Shown piece by piece: positions 26,035 to 37,423 of a stretch of DNA of 64,000 bases. The stretch is from Streptomyces virginiae (GTDB lineage: Bacteria > Actinomycetota > Actinomycetes > Streptomycetales > Streptomycetaceae). The position numbers were made by a program, and so were the translations under genes. The notes beneath the pieces are model-generated. The model saw only the letters and a program-made list of their open reading frames with translations. It was not told the DNA's origin and made no database searches. The stretch spans positions 62,001 to 126,000 of the forward strand of contig NZ_JOAK01000020.1 in the NCBI RefSeq assembly GCF_000720455.1, read 5' to 3'. Numbering within the stretch: position 1 is the first letter of the stretch; every line of letters begins with the position of its first letter.

Positions 26035-27366
26035 ATGACAGGACGACAGGTGGAGGGCATGGCGGGGCGCGGAGGCACACGGCCCGGCATCGGGGGAGCG
26101 CCGGCCGACATCGGCCGCTGCCAGCTGCTGTCCCTCGCCGCGTTCGCCGTGGCCGGTGCCGGCGCCCTCGTGATCGGGGCCCTGCTGCTCCTGCCCGTCG
26201 GCGTCGGCTTCCTCCTGCTCCCGCCCGCCGCGACGGCCCTGCGCCGCATGTCCGACCGCTACCGCGACTGGGCCGCACGCTGGACGGGAACGGTGATCAG
26301 CCCGCCGCGACCGCTGCCGCCACGGCCCACCCCACCCGACGGCGGCCCGGCCGGCCGCCACCGAAGGGCCCTCGCGCTCCTCGGCGACGCGGGCTTCTGG
26401 CACGACCTGCGCTGGGCCTGGGCGGAGCCCTGGACGGGCGCGCTGCTCGCCGCCGTGCCGCTGGCCCTCGTCGAGTACGGGATCTTCGGCGCGGCCGTCC
26501 AGCCCTTCGTCTGGCGGCTCCTGGGCGACGGCAACTGGTACGCCTTCGTCCTGGTCGACTCCACGCCGTCGATGCTCGGCGCGCTCGCACTCGGCCTCGG
26601 GTTCACGGCCGCGGGGCTGCGTCTGGCCCCGGTGGTCCTGCGGCTGCACGCTCGTTGGAGCGGGCGTCTGCTGGCCGCCCCGTACACCACCGAACTCGTC
26701 CGCCGCATCGAGCACCTCGCCGGATCCCGCGCCGACGTCCTCGACGTCCAGGCCGCCGAACTGCGGCGCATCGAACGGGACCTGCACGACGGGGCGCAGG
26801 CCCGGCTGGTCTCCCTGGGCATGACCCTCGACGAGGCCACCCGCCTCCTCGACCACGACCCGCCGGCCGCCCGCGCCCTGCTGCACGAGGTACGGGCCAC
26901 CGCCCAGCGAGCCCTCCAGGACCTGCGCGATCTGGTGCACGGCGTACTGCCGCCCGTACTCGCCGACCGCGGCCTGGGTGACGCCGTGCGCTCACTGGCC
27001 CTCGACAGCCATCTCGACGTGCACGTGGAAGCGGCCCTGCCCGGCCGGCTCCCCGCCCCGGTCGAGTCCGCCGGCTACTTCGCCGTCGCGGAGCTGCTCG
27101 CCAACGCCGCCAAGCACTCCGGCGCCCCCGAGGTCCGCATCCGTCTGAGCCATACGGACGGCCTCCTGCGCGTCACGGTCGCCGACGAGGGCCGCGGCGG
27201 CGCGGACCCGGACGGGAGCGGACTGCGGGGTCTGCGGCGCCGCCTGGAACCCTTCGACGGAAGCTTCGTCCTGCACAGCCCGCGGGGCGGCCCGACCACC
27301 GCGACCTTGGAGATACCGTGCGCGTCGTCCTCGCAGAAGACCTCTTCCTCCTCCGGGACGGGCTGA
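26035..27366 (+). CDS. Membrane sensor histidine kinase
   Basis: 443 residues from ATG 26035, one base after the CPBP stop. Membrane helices are at about residues 25-65 and 125-200 (LLAAVPLALVEYGIFGAAV, MLGALALGLGFTAAGLRLAP). The phosphoacceptor helix is RIERDLHDGAQARLVSLGMT, with the His in DLHDG, a HisKA_3 motif. The ATPase domain shows AVAELLANAAKHSGAPEVRI (N box), VTVADEGRGG and GSGLRGLRRRLEPFDG (G boxes). The last ~15 residues (SSSQKTSSSSGTG) come from reading into the overlapping response regulator gene by 49 bp, a sign of translational coupling. Confidence 0.9.
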   Translation: MTGRQVEGMAGRGGTRPGIGGAPADIGRCQLLSLAAFAVAGAGALVIGALLLLPVGVGFLLLPPAATALRRMSDRYRDWAARWTGTVISPPRPLPPRPTPPDGGPAGRHRRALALLGDAGFWHDLRWAWAEPWTGALLAAVPLALVEYGIFGAAVQPFVWRLLGDGNWYAFVLVDSTPSMLGALALGLGFTAAGLRLAPVVLRLHARWSGRLLAAPYTTELVRRIEHLAGSRADVLDVQAAELRRIERDLHDGAQARLVSLGMTLDEATRLLDHDPPAARALLHEVRATAQRALQDLRDLVHGVLPPVLADRGLGDAVRSLALDSHLDVHVEAALPGRLPAPVESAGYFAVAELLANAAKHSGAPEVRIRLSHTDGLLRVTVADEGRGGADPDGSGLRGLRRRLEPFDGSFVLHSPRGGPTTATLEIPCASSSQKTSSSSGTG

Positions 27367-27962
27367 CGCGCACCCTCCAGGACCACGGGTTCGAGGTCGT
27401 CGCCGCCGTCGACAACGGTCCCGCCCTCCTCAAGAGCCTCCTCGAAGACGCACCCGACGTGGCCGTGGTCGACATCCGGCTGCCGCCCACCTTCAGCGAC
27501 GAGGGCCTCCAGGCAGCCCTGGCCGCACGACGGATCCGGCCCGCGCTGCCGGTCCTCGTCCTCTCCCAGTACGTCGACCAGCTCTACGCCCACGAACTGC
27601 TCGCCGGGGGCGAGGGAGCCATCGGCTACCTCCTCAAGGACCGGATCACGCACACCACCCAGTTCGTCGACGCCGTACGCACGGTGGCCGCGGGCGGTAC
27701 GGTCATGGACCCGCAGGTGATCGCACGGCTGCTGGCCCGCAGCGACGCCCGCGGCACCACGGCGGAGCTGACACCGCGCGAGCTGGACGTACTGGGCCTC
27801 ATGGCCGAGGGCCGCTCCAACGCGGCTGTGGCGGGAGCCCTGTTCATCAGCGAGAGCGCGGTCGCCAAGCACACCGCGGCCATCTTCGCCAAACTGCGGA
27901 TCGAACCGTCCGCGGACGACAACCGCCGCGTGCTGGCGGTCCTGGCCTACCTCAAGCGGTAG
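27318..27962 (+). CDS. NarL/LuxR-type response regulator
   Basis: 214 residues from GTG 27318, inside the 3' end of the kinase gene. The receiver has ED at residues 7-8, phosphoacceptor Asp in DVAVVDIRLPPTF and Lys in IGYLLKDRI. The LuxR DNA-binding domain is ELTPRELDVLGLMAEGRSNA, then ISESAVAKHTAAIFAKLRI. Partner of the upstream kinase; possibly autoregulating through the palindrome at 25064-25087. Confidence 0.92.
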   Translation: MRVVLAEDLFLLRDGLTRTLQDHGFEVVAAVDNGPALLKSLLEDAPDVAVVDIRLPPTFSDEGLQAALAARRIRPALPVLVLSQYVDQLYAHELLAGGEGAIGYLLKDRITHTTQFVDAVRTVAAGGTVMDPQVIARLLARSDARGTTAELTPRELDVLGLMAEGRSNAAVAGALFISESAVAKHTAAIFAKLRIEPSADDNRRVLAVLAYLKR

Positions 27963-28004
27963 CACGGCCTCGGCGGGCGGCGGGTGCGGTCACGGTTGGC
28001 GGCG

Positions 28005-29510
28005 TCAGCAACGACGCGTCTGGTGGGGCACGGGTGCGGGAAGCGGTGGGGACGGCGTCGGGCACCGGCCCACGGCGACGGCGAAGGTGAGCGCGATTCC
28101 CCCGGCCAGGACGAACATGGTGGTGCGGATCCCCTCGGCGGTGGCGATCCGGAGCTGCTCACCGGAGAGGCCGTCCAGGCCCACGGTCGCCACCAGGACG
28201 AGGAGGGCGAGGCCGACCGCCGCACCCGCACCCGACCCGGTGGAGGCGATGCCCGCGGCGATGCCCTGTTGCCGGTCGGGGACCCCGGTGCCGGCGGCGA
28301 TGAACATGGTGGTGAAGACCACCCCGTCGCCGATGCTCAGCGCCACGAGGCCGGGCACGAGCGCCACGTACGAACCGTCGGGCGAGATCGCGAGGCCGAG
28401 CGCGACCGCGCCGAGCGTACCGATGGCCAGGGCCGCGGCCAGCGAGCGCCTGAGGCCGAACCGCGTCACGAGCCGGCCCGCGGTCGTCGACCCTGCCACC
28501 ACCACCGCCGTGGGGACGAGGAACGCGGCGCCGGTGCGCAGGGCGTCATAACCCAGGACGTCCTGGAAGTAGAGGGACAGGAAGTACAGCACCGAGCCGA
28601 AGGTCGCCATGAACATGAAGGCGATGACGACACCGGTGACCAGGTTGGGGTTGGAGAGCAGCCGGGGCGGCATGAGCGGATCGGAGCCGCGCCGTTCGAT
28701 GACGACGAAGGCCGCGATCAGCAGGAGGCCTGCGGCGGTGCCGGCCAGGATGACCGGCGAGAGCCAGCCCAGCGCGGGACCCTCGACGAGGGCGAAGACC
28801 AGGAGCGTGACACCGAGGGAGATGCTGAGGGCGCCGGGCAGGTCGAAGGTGCGGCTCTTCTCGCGCGCGCCGTCCCGGGGGACCACCACGAACGTGAGCA
28901 GCAGCGCGGGGCCGGCCAGGACGACGTTGACGAAGAAGACCGCCACCCATCCGAACACCTGCGTCAGGAAGCCGCCGAGCAGCACACCGATGACGAGCCC
29001 TGCCGCGCCCGCCCCTCCCCAGATCCCCACGGCGCGGTTGCGGTCCCGGCCTTCGGCGAAGGTGGTGTTGAGGAGTGCCAGCGTGGTGGGGAAGACCAGT
29101 GATCCGCCGAGACCTTGGACGGCGCGGGCGGCGAGGATCGCTCCGGGGCCGGTCGCGAGCCCTCCCGCGAACGCCGCCCCGGCGTACAGTGCGAGGCCGA
29201 CGGCCAGGACCCGGCGTCGGCCGAGCAGGTCCGCGGCCCGCCCGCCGAACAGCAGGAAGCCGGCCGAGGCCACCGCGTAGGCGCTGATGACCGACTGGAG
29301 CGTCCGCGCGGAGTAGCCGAGGTCGCGTGCGATGTCGGGAAGGGCCACGACCACGATGTACTGGTCGAGCGAGACGATGAACATGGCGAAGGACAGCAGC
29401 ACCAGCACCGCGGTCCCACGGTTGCGGCCGAGGCCGCCGGACGCGGGCGGCGGAGTGTCAACGGCTCCCACGGCGGCACTCCCGTTGATCGGCCGGGGCG
29501 GGTGAGCCAC
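28005..29510 (-). CDS. MFS drug exporter, DHA2 (14-TMS) family
   Basis: 501 residues with 14 predicted membrane helices, typical of DHA2-type proton-coupled efflux pumps. Visible motifs are [20 protein letters not shown] in helix 1, [14 protein letters not shown] (motif A), and [20 protein letters not shown] in the antiporter helix region. Substrates are usually hydrophobic drugs or secondary metabolites; the particular one is unknown. It stands as a single transcription unit convergent with the response regulator gene. The first 35 residues are polar, so a later start is possible. Confidence 0.88.
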   Translation of the reverse strand: MAHPPRPINGSAAVGAVDTPPPASGGLGRNRGTAVLVLLSFAMFIVSLDQYIVVVALPDIARDLGYSARTLQSVISAYAVASAGFLLFGGRAADLLGRRRVLAVGLALYAGAAFAGGLATGPGAILAARAVQGLGGSLVFPTTLALLNTTFAEGRDRNRAVGIWGGAGAAGLVIGVLLGGFLTQVFGWVAVFFVNVVLAGPALLLTFVVVPRDGAREKSRTFDLPGALSISLGVTLLVFALVEGPALGWLSPVILAGTAAGLLLIAAFVVIERRGSDPLMPPRLLSNPNLVTGVVIAFMFMATFGSVLYFLSLYFQDVLGYDALRTGAAFLVPTAVVVAGSTTAGRLVTRFGLRRSLAAALAIGTLGAVALGLAISPDGSYVALVPGLVALSIGDGVVFTTMFIAAGTGVPDRQQGIAAGIASTGSGAGAAVGLALLVLVATVGLDGLSGEQLRIATAEGIRTTMFVLAGGIALTFAVAVGRCPTPSPPLPAPVPHQTRRC

Positions 29511-29577
29511 CGCGGCGAAGGACGGCTGCGGAGACCCTATCCGGCCGCCCCTCGCGCAGCCCGTCAGCGACCCACGA

Positions 29578-30630
29578 TCAGTTAGGCCCGGCCGCGTTCT
29601 GCGTCTGCAGCGTGTGCAGGAGGTCGAAGGCGTGGCGGTCCACGGGGCTTCGGGTGTTTCCGAGGGCGATGACGGCGAGGCGCTTCTCCGGGTCGAAGCC
29701 GACGAAGGAGGAGAAGCCCCCGGTCCCTCCGTTGTGCCAGATCTGGAGGTGGGCGCCCTGCCGGGGGTGGAGGCGGTGCGCCATCCAGCCGAGGTGCACC
29801 CGGGCGAAGCGGTTCCTGCGGTGCTCCACCGACCGGCTCAGGCGGATGGCCTCGGCGAGCCCTTCGGGGCCGCCGTCCAACTGGGCCCGTACGAAGGCCA
29901 CCAGATCGGTGGCGGTCGATCGCAGAGCGCCGGCGCCGGCGAGGTCGGCGAGGTGCCACGGCGCGGCGGGACGCCCGCGGCGGACGTGGCCCCGCGCGAA
30001 GCGTTCCGAGCGGGCGCCGTCCACCGTCACCACGGTGTCCGTCATGCCCAACGGGCCGCAGATCTCACGGGTGATGAGGGACTCGTAGTCCGTGCCGGCC
30101 CGGCGGGCGAGGGCCAGACCCAGCAGCCCGGCTCCGAGGTTGGAGTAGCGCACCCGCTTCCCCGGCGCGGCCCCGAGGCGCGTCCCGGCCAGCCCGGCCA
30201 GGAGGGAGTCGGCGGTGCAGCCGGCGTACGGATCCGGCGTCGACGGGCGCAGCAGAGCCGGGAGCAGCATGCCGCGGGGCAGCCGCGGCAGCCCGGACGT
30301 GTGGGTGGCCAGGTGCTGGAGCGATATCAGGCGGCCGTCACGTGACGGTACGGCCGTCCCGTCGGGCAGCAGATCGGCGAGCGCCTCGTCCAGCGCCACC
30401 GTGCCGGCCGATGCCAGGCGCGCCAGGGCCAGGGCGGTGAACGGCTTCGTCACCGAGCCGATTTCGAACAGGGTGTCGGGTCCGGGGGTGCCCCCGTGGT
30501 CCGTGCCGGTGCTTCCGGCGCCCCGGATCTCCACGGCGTCCCCCGCCACCGCGGCCACGACGACACCCACGTGCTTCCCGGCCAGCCGGTCCGCGGTCTG
30601 CTGGGCGAGGGTTGCGAGTTCTTGTGCCAT
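29578..30630 (-). CDS. Serine beta-lactamase-like hydrolase (class C/EstB type)
   Basis: 350 residues from ATG 30630; in-frame ATGs at 30639 and 30642 are alternatives. The penicillin-binding fold is shown by the SxxK motif in [13 protein letters not shown] (Ser 59), YSNL in [14 protein letters not shown] (YxN), and [10 protein letters not shown] (the HxG/KTG equivalent). There is no signal peptide, unlike true secreted beta-lactamases, so it is more likely an esterase, D-aminopeptidase or other serine hydrolase acting in the cytoplasm. It is a lone gene running towards the MFS exporter gene, 68 bp away. Confidence 0.85.
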   Translation of the reverse strand: MAQELATLAQQTADRLAGKHVGVVVAAVAGDAVEIRGAGSTGTDHGGTPGPDTLFEIGSVTKPFTALALARLASAGTVALDEALADLLPDGTAVPSRDGRLISLQHLATHTSGLPRLPRGMLLPALLRPSTPDPYAGCTADSLLAGLAGTRLGAAPGKRVRYSNLGAGLLGLALARRAGTDYESLITREICGPLGMTDTVVTVDGARSERFARGHVRRGRPAAPWHLADLAGAGALRSTATDLVAFVRAQLDGGPEGLAEAIRLSRSVEHRRNRFARVHLGWMAHRLHPRQGAHLQIWHNGGTGGFSSFVGFDPEKRLAVIALGNTRSPVDRHAFDLLHTLQTQNAAGPN

Positions 30631-30796
30631 GACGAACATCATTGCGGCGCGTCCCGCACCGCCGGTGCGCCTTGATGATGATTTCCCGCGGCCACGACTG
30701 CGACCTGAGCAGTACGCGAAGCGGCGACGGTCAGGAGCCGGCGCCCTCACGGCGGCGGGTCTGGACTTACTAGGACGTCCAACTATATCTTCGGGG

Positions 30797-30949
30797 CACA
30801 AGGTCCGCGGTGCAGGGAAGCCGGTGTGAGTCCGGCACGGTCCCGCCACTGTGACCGGGGAGCGTGCTGCCATCCACACGCCACTGACGAGGTCTGTCGG
30901 GAAGGCGGGCGGCGCGCGGGGATCCGGGAGTCAGGATACCGGCCGCGGA
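30797..30949 (+). promoter_or_regulatory. Cobalamin (adenosylcobalamin) riboswitch
   Basis: Conserved segments of the B12 aptamer appear in order on the plus strand: GAAGCCGGTGTGAGTCCGGC, then CACTGTGACCGGGG, CCACTG, GGGAAGGCGG, and the B12 box GAGTCAGGATACC (about 30928-30940). B12 riboswitches usually shut genes off when adenosylcobalamin is plentiful. The first annotated gene downstream is mmsA, 204 bp away, with a small open frame between (30972-31058). No other B12-related gene is nearby, so either the valine operon is under B12 control or the original target has been lost. Confidence 0.85.
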
Positions 30950-30971
30950 TTGTTCCGTGTTGTCCACGAGG

Positions 30972-31058
30972 ATGGAGCAGACACGCATGGCACCGGTTTG
31001 TACCCACGACCCTGGTGATCCGGCGGAGCGCACACGTACCACTTCCGTGCGCTCGTAG
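30972..31058 (+). CDS. Possible 28-residue leader peptide after the riboswitch
   Basis: An ATG 22 bp after the B12 box opens a frame reading MEQTRMAPVCTHDPGDPAER and eight more residues to TAG 31058. The ribosome site (CACGAGG) is weak. It could be a leader peptide, a remnant of a lost riboswitch target, or chance. No homology is recognised. Confidence 0.25.
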   Translation: MEQTRMAPVCTHDPGDPAERTRTTSVRS

Positions 31059-31153
31059 TTCTCACGGCACTCCGCAGCGGTGCACTCCCATCCGGGTGCG
31101 TCCGCCGGCCCGCCGTGCCATCCCCGGATCCAACCTGACGAGAGCAGGCATCC

Positions 31154-32649
<1,496 letters not shown>

Positions 32650-32653
<4 letters not shown>

Positions 32654-33804
32654 GCGCCGTGACCACCACCCTCACCGGGGACCAGCTCGCTCTCGCCGAG
32701 GTCACCCTCGACTTCGCCCAGGAGCAGCTCGCCCCGCACGCCGTGGCCTGGGACCAGGACAAGCACTTCCCCGTCGACGTCATCCGACGGGCGGCCGCGC
32801 TCGGCCTCGCCGGTGCGTACGTGCGTGAGGAGCACGGCGGTTCGGGCCTCAGCCGCAGCGACGGCGTTCTCGTCTTCGAGACCCTCGCCACCGGCTGCCC
32901 GTCCATCGCGGGCTACCTCTCGATCCACAACATGGTCGCCTGGATGATCGACCGGTACGCAGACGCGGCCCAGCGCGACCGCTGGCTGCCCGGCCTCTGC
33001 TCGGCCGCCGCCCTCGGCAGCTACTGCCTCACCGAACCCGGCGCCGGCTCGGACGCCGCCGCGCTGCGCACCCGTGCCGAACGGCAGGGCGACCACTACG
33101 TGCTCACCGGCGTCAAGCAGTTCATCTCCGGCGCAGGCGCCGCCGACCTCTACCTGGTCATGGCCCGGACGGGCGAGCCCGGCCCCGACGGGATCTCGGC
33201 CTTCGTCGTCGAACGTGCGGACCCGGGCGTCTCCTTCGGGCCCAACGAGCGCAAGATGGGCTGGAACGCGCAGCCCACCCGTCAGGTGATCCTCGACGCG
33301 GTCCGGGTCCCCGCCCACCGGCTGCTCGGCGCCGAGGGCGACGGCTTCCGCATCGCGATGAGCGGCCTCAACGGCGGCCGCCTCGGCATCGCCGCCTGCT
33401 CGCTCGGCGGCGCACAGAGCGCCCTGGACCGCTCGCTGACCTACCTGGCCGACCGAGAGGCCTTCGGCTCCAGGCTGCTGGACGCCCAGGCCCTGCAGTT
33501 CCGCCTCGCGGACATGGCCACCGAGCTGGCCGCCGCCCGCGCACTGGTGCGGCAGGCAGCCCAGGCCCTGGACACGGGAGATCCGCTGGCCCCGCGCCTG
33601 TGCGCGATGGCCAAGCGGTTCGCCACCGACACCGGATATGCGGTGGCCGACGCCGCCCTGCAACTGCACGGCGGCTACGGCTACCTCAGCGAGTACGGCA
33701 TCGAGAAGATCGTCCGCGACCTGCGGGTCCATCAGATCCTGGAAGGCACCAACGAGGTCATGCGCGTCATCGTCGCGCGCGGACTGACGGAGACCCTGCG
33801 ATGA
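32650..33804 (+). CDS. Acyl-CoA dehydrogenase, probable isobutyryl-CoA dehydrogenase
   Basis: 384 residues from GTG 32650 overlapping the mmsA stop; GTG 32659 is an alternative. Acyl-CoA dehydrogenase signatures are CLTEPGAGSDAAALRTRAER (FAD site), VLTGVKQFISGAGAADLYLV and the C-terminal GGYGYLSEYGIEKIVRDLRV, followed by QILEGTNEVMR, where the Glu serves as the catalytic base. Its place between mmsA and HIBYL-CoA hydrolase indicates that it converts isobutyryl-CoA to methacrylyl-CoA in valine catabolism, using ETF as electron acceptor. A related branched-chain substrate cannot be excluded. Confidence 0.88.
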
Positions 33805-34898
33805 CCCACGACCCCCGGACCGGCCCCAACCCCGACCCCGACCACGTGCTCCTGCGTACCGAGGACCACGCCGCGTACATCACCCTCAACCGCCCCGCGG
33901 CACTCAACGCCCTCAGCCACCCCATGGTGCTCCGCATCGAGGAGGCGCTCACGACCTGGGCCGACGACCCCTCGGTCGAGCTGGTCGTCATCGACGGCGC
34001 CGGCGAACGCGGCCTGTGCGCGGGCGGCGACATCCGAGCGATCCACGAGGACGCCCGGACCGGCGGCAGCGCCTCGGCAGACTTCTGGCGCGACGAATAC
34101 CGCCTCAACGCACTCATCGCCCGCTATCCCAAGCCCTACGTGGCCCTCATGGACGGCATCGTGATGGGCGGCGGAGTCGGCGTCTCGGCCCACGGCAGCG
34201 TCCGGATCGTCACCGAGCGATCGCGCGTCGCCATGCCCGAGACCGGCATCGGCTTCGTCCCCGACGTGGGCGGGACCTACCTCCTCGCGCTGGCCCCCGG
34301 GGAACTCGGCACCCACCTGGCGCTGACCGGTGCACCTGTCGGCGCCGCCGACGCCCTGCTGTGCGGTCTCGCCGACCACTTCGTACCCTCGGCGGCGCTG
34401 CCCTCCCTGGCCCGGGAGCTGGCCGTGGACCGCGTACGCACCGTCCTGGAGCGGCACGTGGCCGAGCCACCGGCCGGGAGCCTCGCCACCGCGCGCGAGT
34501 GGATCGACCTCTGCTACGCCGCCGGCACCGCCGAGGAGATCGTGGCGCGGCTGCTCGCGTCCGGCGTACCCGCCGCGAAGGACGCGGCGGACACCCTGCT
34601 GTCCAAGGCCCCCACCGCGGTCAAGGTCACGCTGGCCGCGTTGCGCCGGGCCCGCCGGCTCGGACCGCTGGAACGCGTACTGGAGCAGGAGTACCGCGTC
34701 TCCTGCGCGGCCCTGTCCTCGCCCGACCTGGTCGAGGGCATCCGCGCCCAGGTCATCGACAAGGACCGTGATCCCCGCTGGTCACCGGCCACGCTGGAGG
34801 ACGTCACCGCCGCGGACGTGGACCGCTACTTCGCCCCGCTCGACGCGGACGAACTCCGGCTCGTCGCGACCGCTTCGTCCCAGGAGGTCGTCTGGTGA
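33801..34898 (+). CDS. 3-hydroxyisobutyryl-CoA hydrolase
   Basis: 365 residues of the crotonase superfamily, longer than ordinary enoyl-CoA hydratases, as expected for the HIBYL-CoA hydrolase branch. [20 protein letters not shown] opens the fold, [14 protein letters not shown] and [20 protein letters not shown] form the oxyanion hole, and [20 protein letters not shown] holds the catalytic acidic residues. The C-terminal extension with [10 protein letters not shown] is diagnostic for this branch. It removes CoA from 3-hydroxyisobutyryl-CoA so that mmsB can act. ATG 33801 overlaps the preceding stop by 4 bp. Confidence 0.88.
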   Translation: MTHDPRTGPNPDPDHVLLRTEDHAAYITLNRPAALNALSHPMVLRIEEALTTWADDPSVELVVIDGAGERGLCAGGDIRAIHEDARTGGSASADFWRDEYRLNALIARYPKPYVALMDGIVMGGGVGVSAHGSVRIVTERSRVAMPETGIGFVPDVGGTYLLALAPGELGTHLALTGAPVGAADALLCGLADHFVPSAALPSLARELAVDRVRTVLERHVAEPPAGSLATAREWIDLCYAAGTAEEIVARLLASGVPAAKDAADTLLSKAPTAVKVTLAALRRARRLGPLERVLEQEYRVSCAALSSPDLVEGIRAQVIDKDRDPRWSPATLEDVTAADVDRYFAPLDADELRLVATASSQEVVW

Positions 34899-35797
34899 GC
34901 ACCACCGTCGCATTCATCGGGCTCGGGCACATGGGCGGACCGATGGCCGCCAACCTGGTCAAGGCCGGCCACCGCGTCCTCGGCTTCGACCTGGTCCCGG
35001 AACTGCTGGCCACCGCCGCCGGCACCGGAGTCGAGCCCGCAGCCTCCGCCGTCGAGGCCGTCACGGCGGCCGAGGCGGTGATCACCATGCTCCCCGCGGG
35101 CCGCCACGTCCTCGCCCTCTACCGCGAACAGGGCCTGCTGGCCGCCGCCCGCCCCGGAACCCTGTTCGTGGACTGCTCCACCATCGACGTGGCCGACGCG
35201 AGAGCCGCCCACGAGGCCGTCGTCTCCGCCGGCCACCGCTCCCTGGACGCCCCGGTGTCCGGCGGGGTGGTGGGCGCCGAAGCGGCCACGCTCACCTTCA
35301 TGGCAGGCGGTGGGACCGCGGAGTTCGCCGCCGCGGCGCCACTGCTCGACGCCATGGGCAAGAAGGCCGTGCACTGCGGCGCGGCGGGCGCCGGGCAGGC
35401 CGCGAAGATCTGCAACAACATGATCCTCGCCGTCTCCATGATCGGCGTCAGCGAGGCGTTCGTCCTCGCCGAGAGCCTGGGCCTCGACCACCAGGCCCTC
35501 TACGACGTCGCGTCCACCGCCTCCGGCCAGTGCTGGGCCCTCACCGTCAACTGCCCGGTCCCCGGACCGGTCCCGGCCAGCCCCGCCAACCGCGACTACC
35601 GGCCGGGCTTCGCCGCCCCGCTGATGGCCAAGGACCTCGGGCTCGCCGCGAACGCCCTGCGCTCCGGCGGGGTGGAGGCGCCGCTGGGCCTCAAGGCCGC
35701 CGAGATGTACGCCGCGTTCGCCGCCGCCGAGGGCGCGGACCTCGACTTCTCGGCGATCGTCCGCACCCTCCGACCGCAGAACGGAACCCCCGTATGA
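34895..35797 (+). CDS. mmsB: 3-hydroxyisobutyrate dehydrogenase
   Basis: 300 residues of the beta-hydroxyacid dehydrogenase family. The Rossmann motif is [19 protein letters not shown], the substrate-binding loop [20 protein letters not shown], and the catalytic Lys lies in [34 protein letters not shown] is also conserved. It oxidises 3-hydroxyisobutyrate to methylmalonate semialdehyde with NAD, the substrate of MmsA at the head of the operon. GTG 34895 overlaps the preceding stop (GTGA). Confidence 0.9.
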   Translation: MSTTVAFIGLGHMGGPMAANLVKAGHRVLGFDLVPELLATAAGTGVEPAASAVEAVTAAEAVITMLPAGRHVLALYREQGLLAAARPGTLFVDCSTIDVADARAAHEAVVSAGHRSLDAPVSGGVVGAEAATLTFMAGGGTAEFAAAAPLLDAMGKKAVHCGAAGAGQAAKICNNMILAVSMIGVSEAFVLAESLGLDHQALYDVASTASGQCWALTVNCPVPGPVPASPANRDYRPGFAAPLMAKDLGLAANALRSGGVEAPLGLKAAEMYAAFAAAEGADLDFSAIVRTLRPQNGTPV

Positions 35798-36570
35798 CCG
35801 CCTACGAGACCATCCTGCTGGAACGCAAGGGCCGGGTGGCCGTCCTCACCCTCAACCGGCCGGAGGCACTGAACGCGCTGAACCTCCAGGTCATGACCGA
35901 GGTCGTGGCCGCCACGGAGGAACTGGACCGGGACCCGGACGTCGGCTGCATCGTGCTCACCGGCTCCGCGAGGGCCTTCGCGGCGGGGGCCGACATCAAG
36001 GAGATGCGCCCGCGGACCTACATGGACATGTACCTCGCCGACTGGTTCACGGCATGGGACCGCCTGGGCCAGGTCCGCACCCCCACCCTGGCGGCCGTTT
36101 CCGGCTACGCCCTCGGCGGCGGCTGCGAGCTGGCGATGCTCTGCGACATCCTGCTCGCCGCCGACACCGCGAAGTTCGGGCAGCCGGAGATCAAACTGGG
36201 CGTCATCCCGGGCATCGGCGGCTCCCAGCGGCTCACCCGGGCCGTGGGCAAGGCCAAGGCCATGGAACTGTGCCTGACCGGCCGCACCATGGACGCCGCG
36301 GAGGCCGAGCGCGCCGGGCTGGTCTCCCGGACCGTCCCCGCGGACGAGCTGCTCGCAGAGGCCCTCGCCGTGGCCACGACGGTCGCGGAGATGTCCAAGC
36401 CGGTCGCGATGATGGCCAAGGAAGCCGTGAACCGGGCCTTCGAGACCACCCTCACCGAAGGCGTCCGCTTCGAACGCCGCCTGTTCCACGCCGTGTTCGC
36501 CACGGCCGACCAGAAGGAGGGCATGGGCGCCTTCGTGGAAAAGCGCCCGCCGCACTTCACCCACGGCTGA
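35794..36570 (+). CDS. Enoyl-CoA hydratase
   Basis: 258 residues, the standard length for an enoyl-CoA hydratase. [32 protein letters not shown] and [20 protein letters not shown] are the classic crotonase segments; [20 protein letters not shown] carries the second catalytic Glu region. In this operon it would hydrate methacrylyl-CoA to 3-hydroxyisobutyryl-CoA, the step between the acyl-CoA dehydrogenase and the hydrolase. ATG 35794 overlaps the mmsB stop by 4 bp. A strong terminator follows 8 bp after the stop. Confidence 0.9.
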   Translation: MTAYETILLERKGRVAVLTLNRPEALNALNLQVMTEVVAATEELDRDPDVGCIVLTGSARAFAAGADIKEMRPRTYMDMYLADWFTAWDRLGQVRTPTLAAVSGYALGGGCELAMLCDILLAADTAKFGQPEIKLGVIPGIGGSQRLTRAVGKAKAMELCLTGRTMDAAEAERAGLVSRTVPADELLAEALAVATTVAEMSKPVAMMAKEAVNRAFETTLTEGVRFERRLFHAVFATADQKEGMGAFVEKRPPHFTHG

Positions 36571-36578
36571 GCACGATG

Positions 36579-36615
36579 CCGGTGTCAGGACGGGCCCGAG
36601 CCGTCCTGACACCGG
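36579..36615 (+). terminator. Terminator of the valine catabolic operon
   Basis: A perfect 15-bp stem (36579-36593 with 36601-36615) with a 7-nt loop, 8 bp after the last stop codon of the operon. Confidence 0.85.
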
Positions 36616-36678
36616 GCCGCGGGCGACTCCTCGAAGGCGCCGTCGGGCCCGACCGCCGGCCGGGCAGCGGGGCGCCGC

Positions 36679-37317
36679 TCACGCTCCATGAAGGCGGTCG
36701 GGCACCGGCCCCATGGACATCAGCCCGCGTAGGCCGTCACGGAGCATCCCGGGGTCGATCCCGCCGAACAGCGCCTGTTGGGTGATGTACCCCTGGGCCG
36801 CGGCGATGAGGGTGCGCGCGATGTGTTCGGCGGGGACGCCGGCGGGGAGCGTGCCCGCCTCCCGGTAGGTCTCCACGAGCCCCATCCATGCCCCGCTGAT
36901 CTCCTCGTACCCACGGCGCAGCAGTGCGGCGAGGTCCTCGTTGCGCAGGGTCTCGGTCCAGACCTGGAGCATCAGGCGGGGGAAGTCCCGGGGGTCGGCT
37001 CCGGGCTCCCCGGCCCGCACGTCCAGGATCGTCCCGAGGACCTCGGCGAGCAGGAGGTCCGGGCCGGGGGGCGGGTTCCGCTGCGCCGCCGCCTCGAACG
37101 CGCCGCGGATCAGCACGAAGGTCTCCTCGGCGATCGCGACGATCAGTTCCTCCTTGCTGCGGAAGTATCGGTAGACGGCGCCGGCGGACAGGTCCGCCTC
37201 CTTCAGCACGTCCTGCATGGACGTGGCGTGGAAGCCGTTGCGCGTGAAGCAGCGGGTTGCGCCGTCGAGGATCTGCCGACGTCGGGCGTCGAGGTGCGCC
37301 TGGGATACACGTGCCAT
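36679..37317 (-). CDS. TetR-family regulator
   Basis: 212 residues. The N-terminal HTH is complete (MARVSQAHLDARRRQILDGA, FTRNGFHATSMQDVLKEADL, SAGAVYRYFRSKEELI). The C-terminal ligand domain is helical, with a hydrophobic pocket expected between LLQVWTETLRNEDLAALLRR and ARTLIAAAQGYITQQALFGG. It is divergent from the membrane-protein gene at 37424 across 106 bp containing two similar boxes, so it most likely represses itself and that gene, in the manner of TetR/exporter pairs. Confidence 0.92.
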   Translation of the reverse strand: MARVSQAHLDARRRQILDGATRCFTRNGFHATSMQDVLKEADLSAGAVYRYFRSKEELIVAIAEETFVLIRGAFEAAAQRNPPPGPDLLLAEVLGTILDVRAGEPGADPRDFPRLMLQVWTETLRNEDLAALLRRGYEEISGAWMGLVETYREAGTLPAGVPAEHIARTLIAAAQGYITQQALFGGIDPGMLRDGLRGLMSMGPVPDRLHGA

Positions 37318-37327
37318 GCCCCCACGC

Positions 37328-37406
37328 TAAAACGAACATTCATTCTTGACAAGGAGAGGAGGTCGTCACACAGTGGGGCCAGGACGTAAAACGAACGATC
37401 CTTCTC
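37328..37406. promoter_or_regulatory. Twin TetR operator boxes in the divergent promoter
   Basis: Two near-identical 20-mers start at 37328 and 37387, both beginning TAAAACGAAC and sharing TC and TTCT at the same offsets. The first overlaps a -35-like TTGACA (37346-37351). Two boxes, one near each gene start, suit a TetR dimer controlling both directions. Confidence 0.6.
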
Positions 37407-37423
37407 TTTGAATCGAGTCCGCC

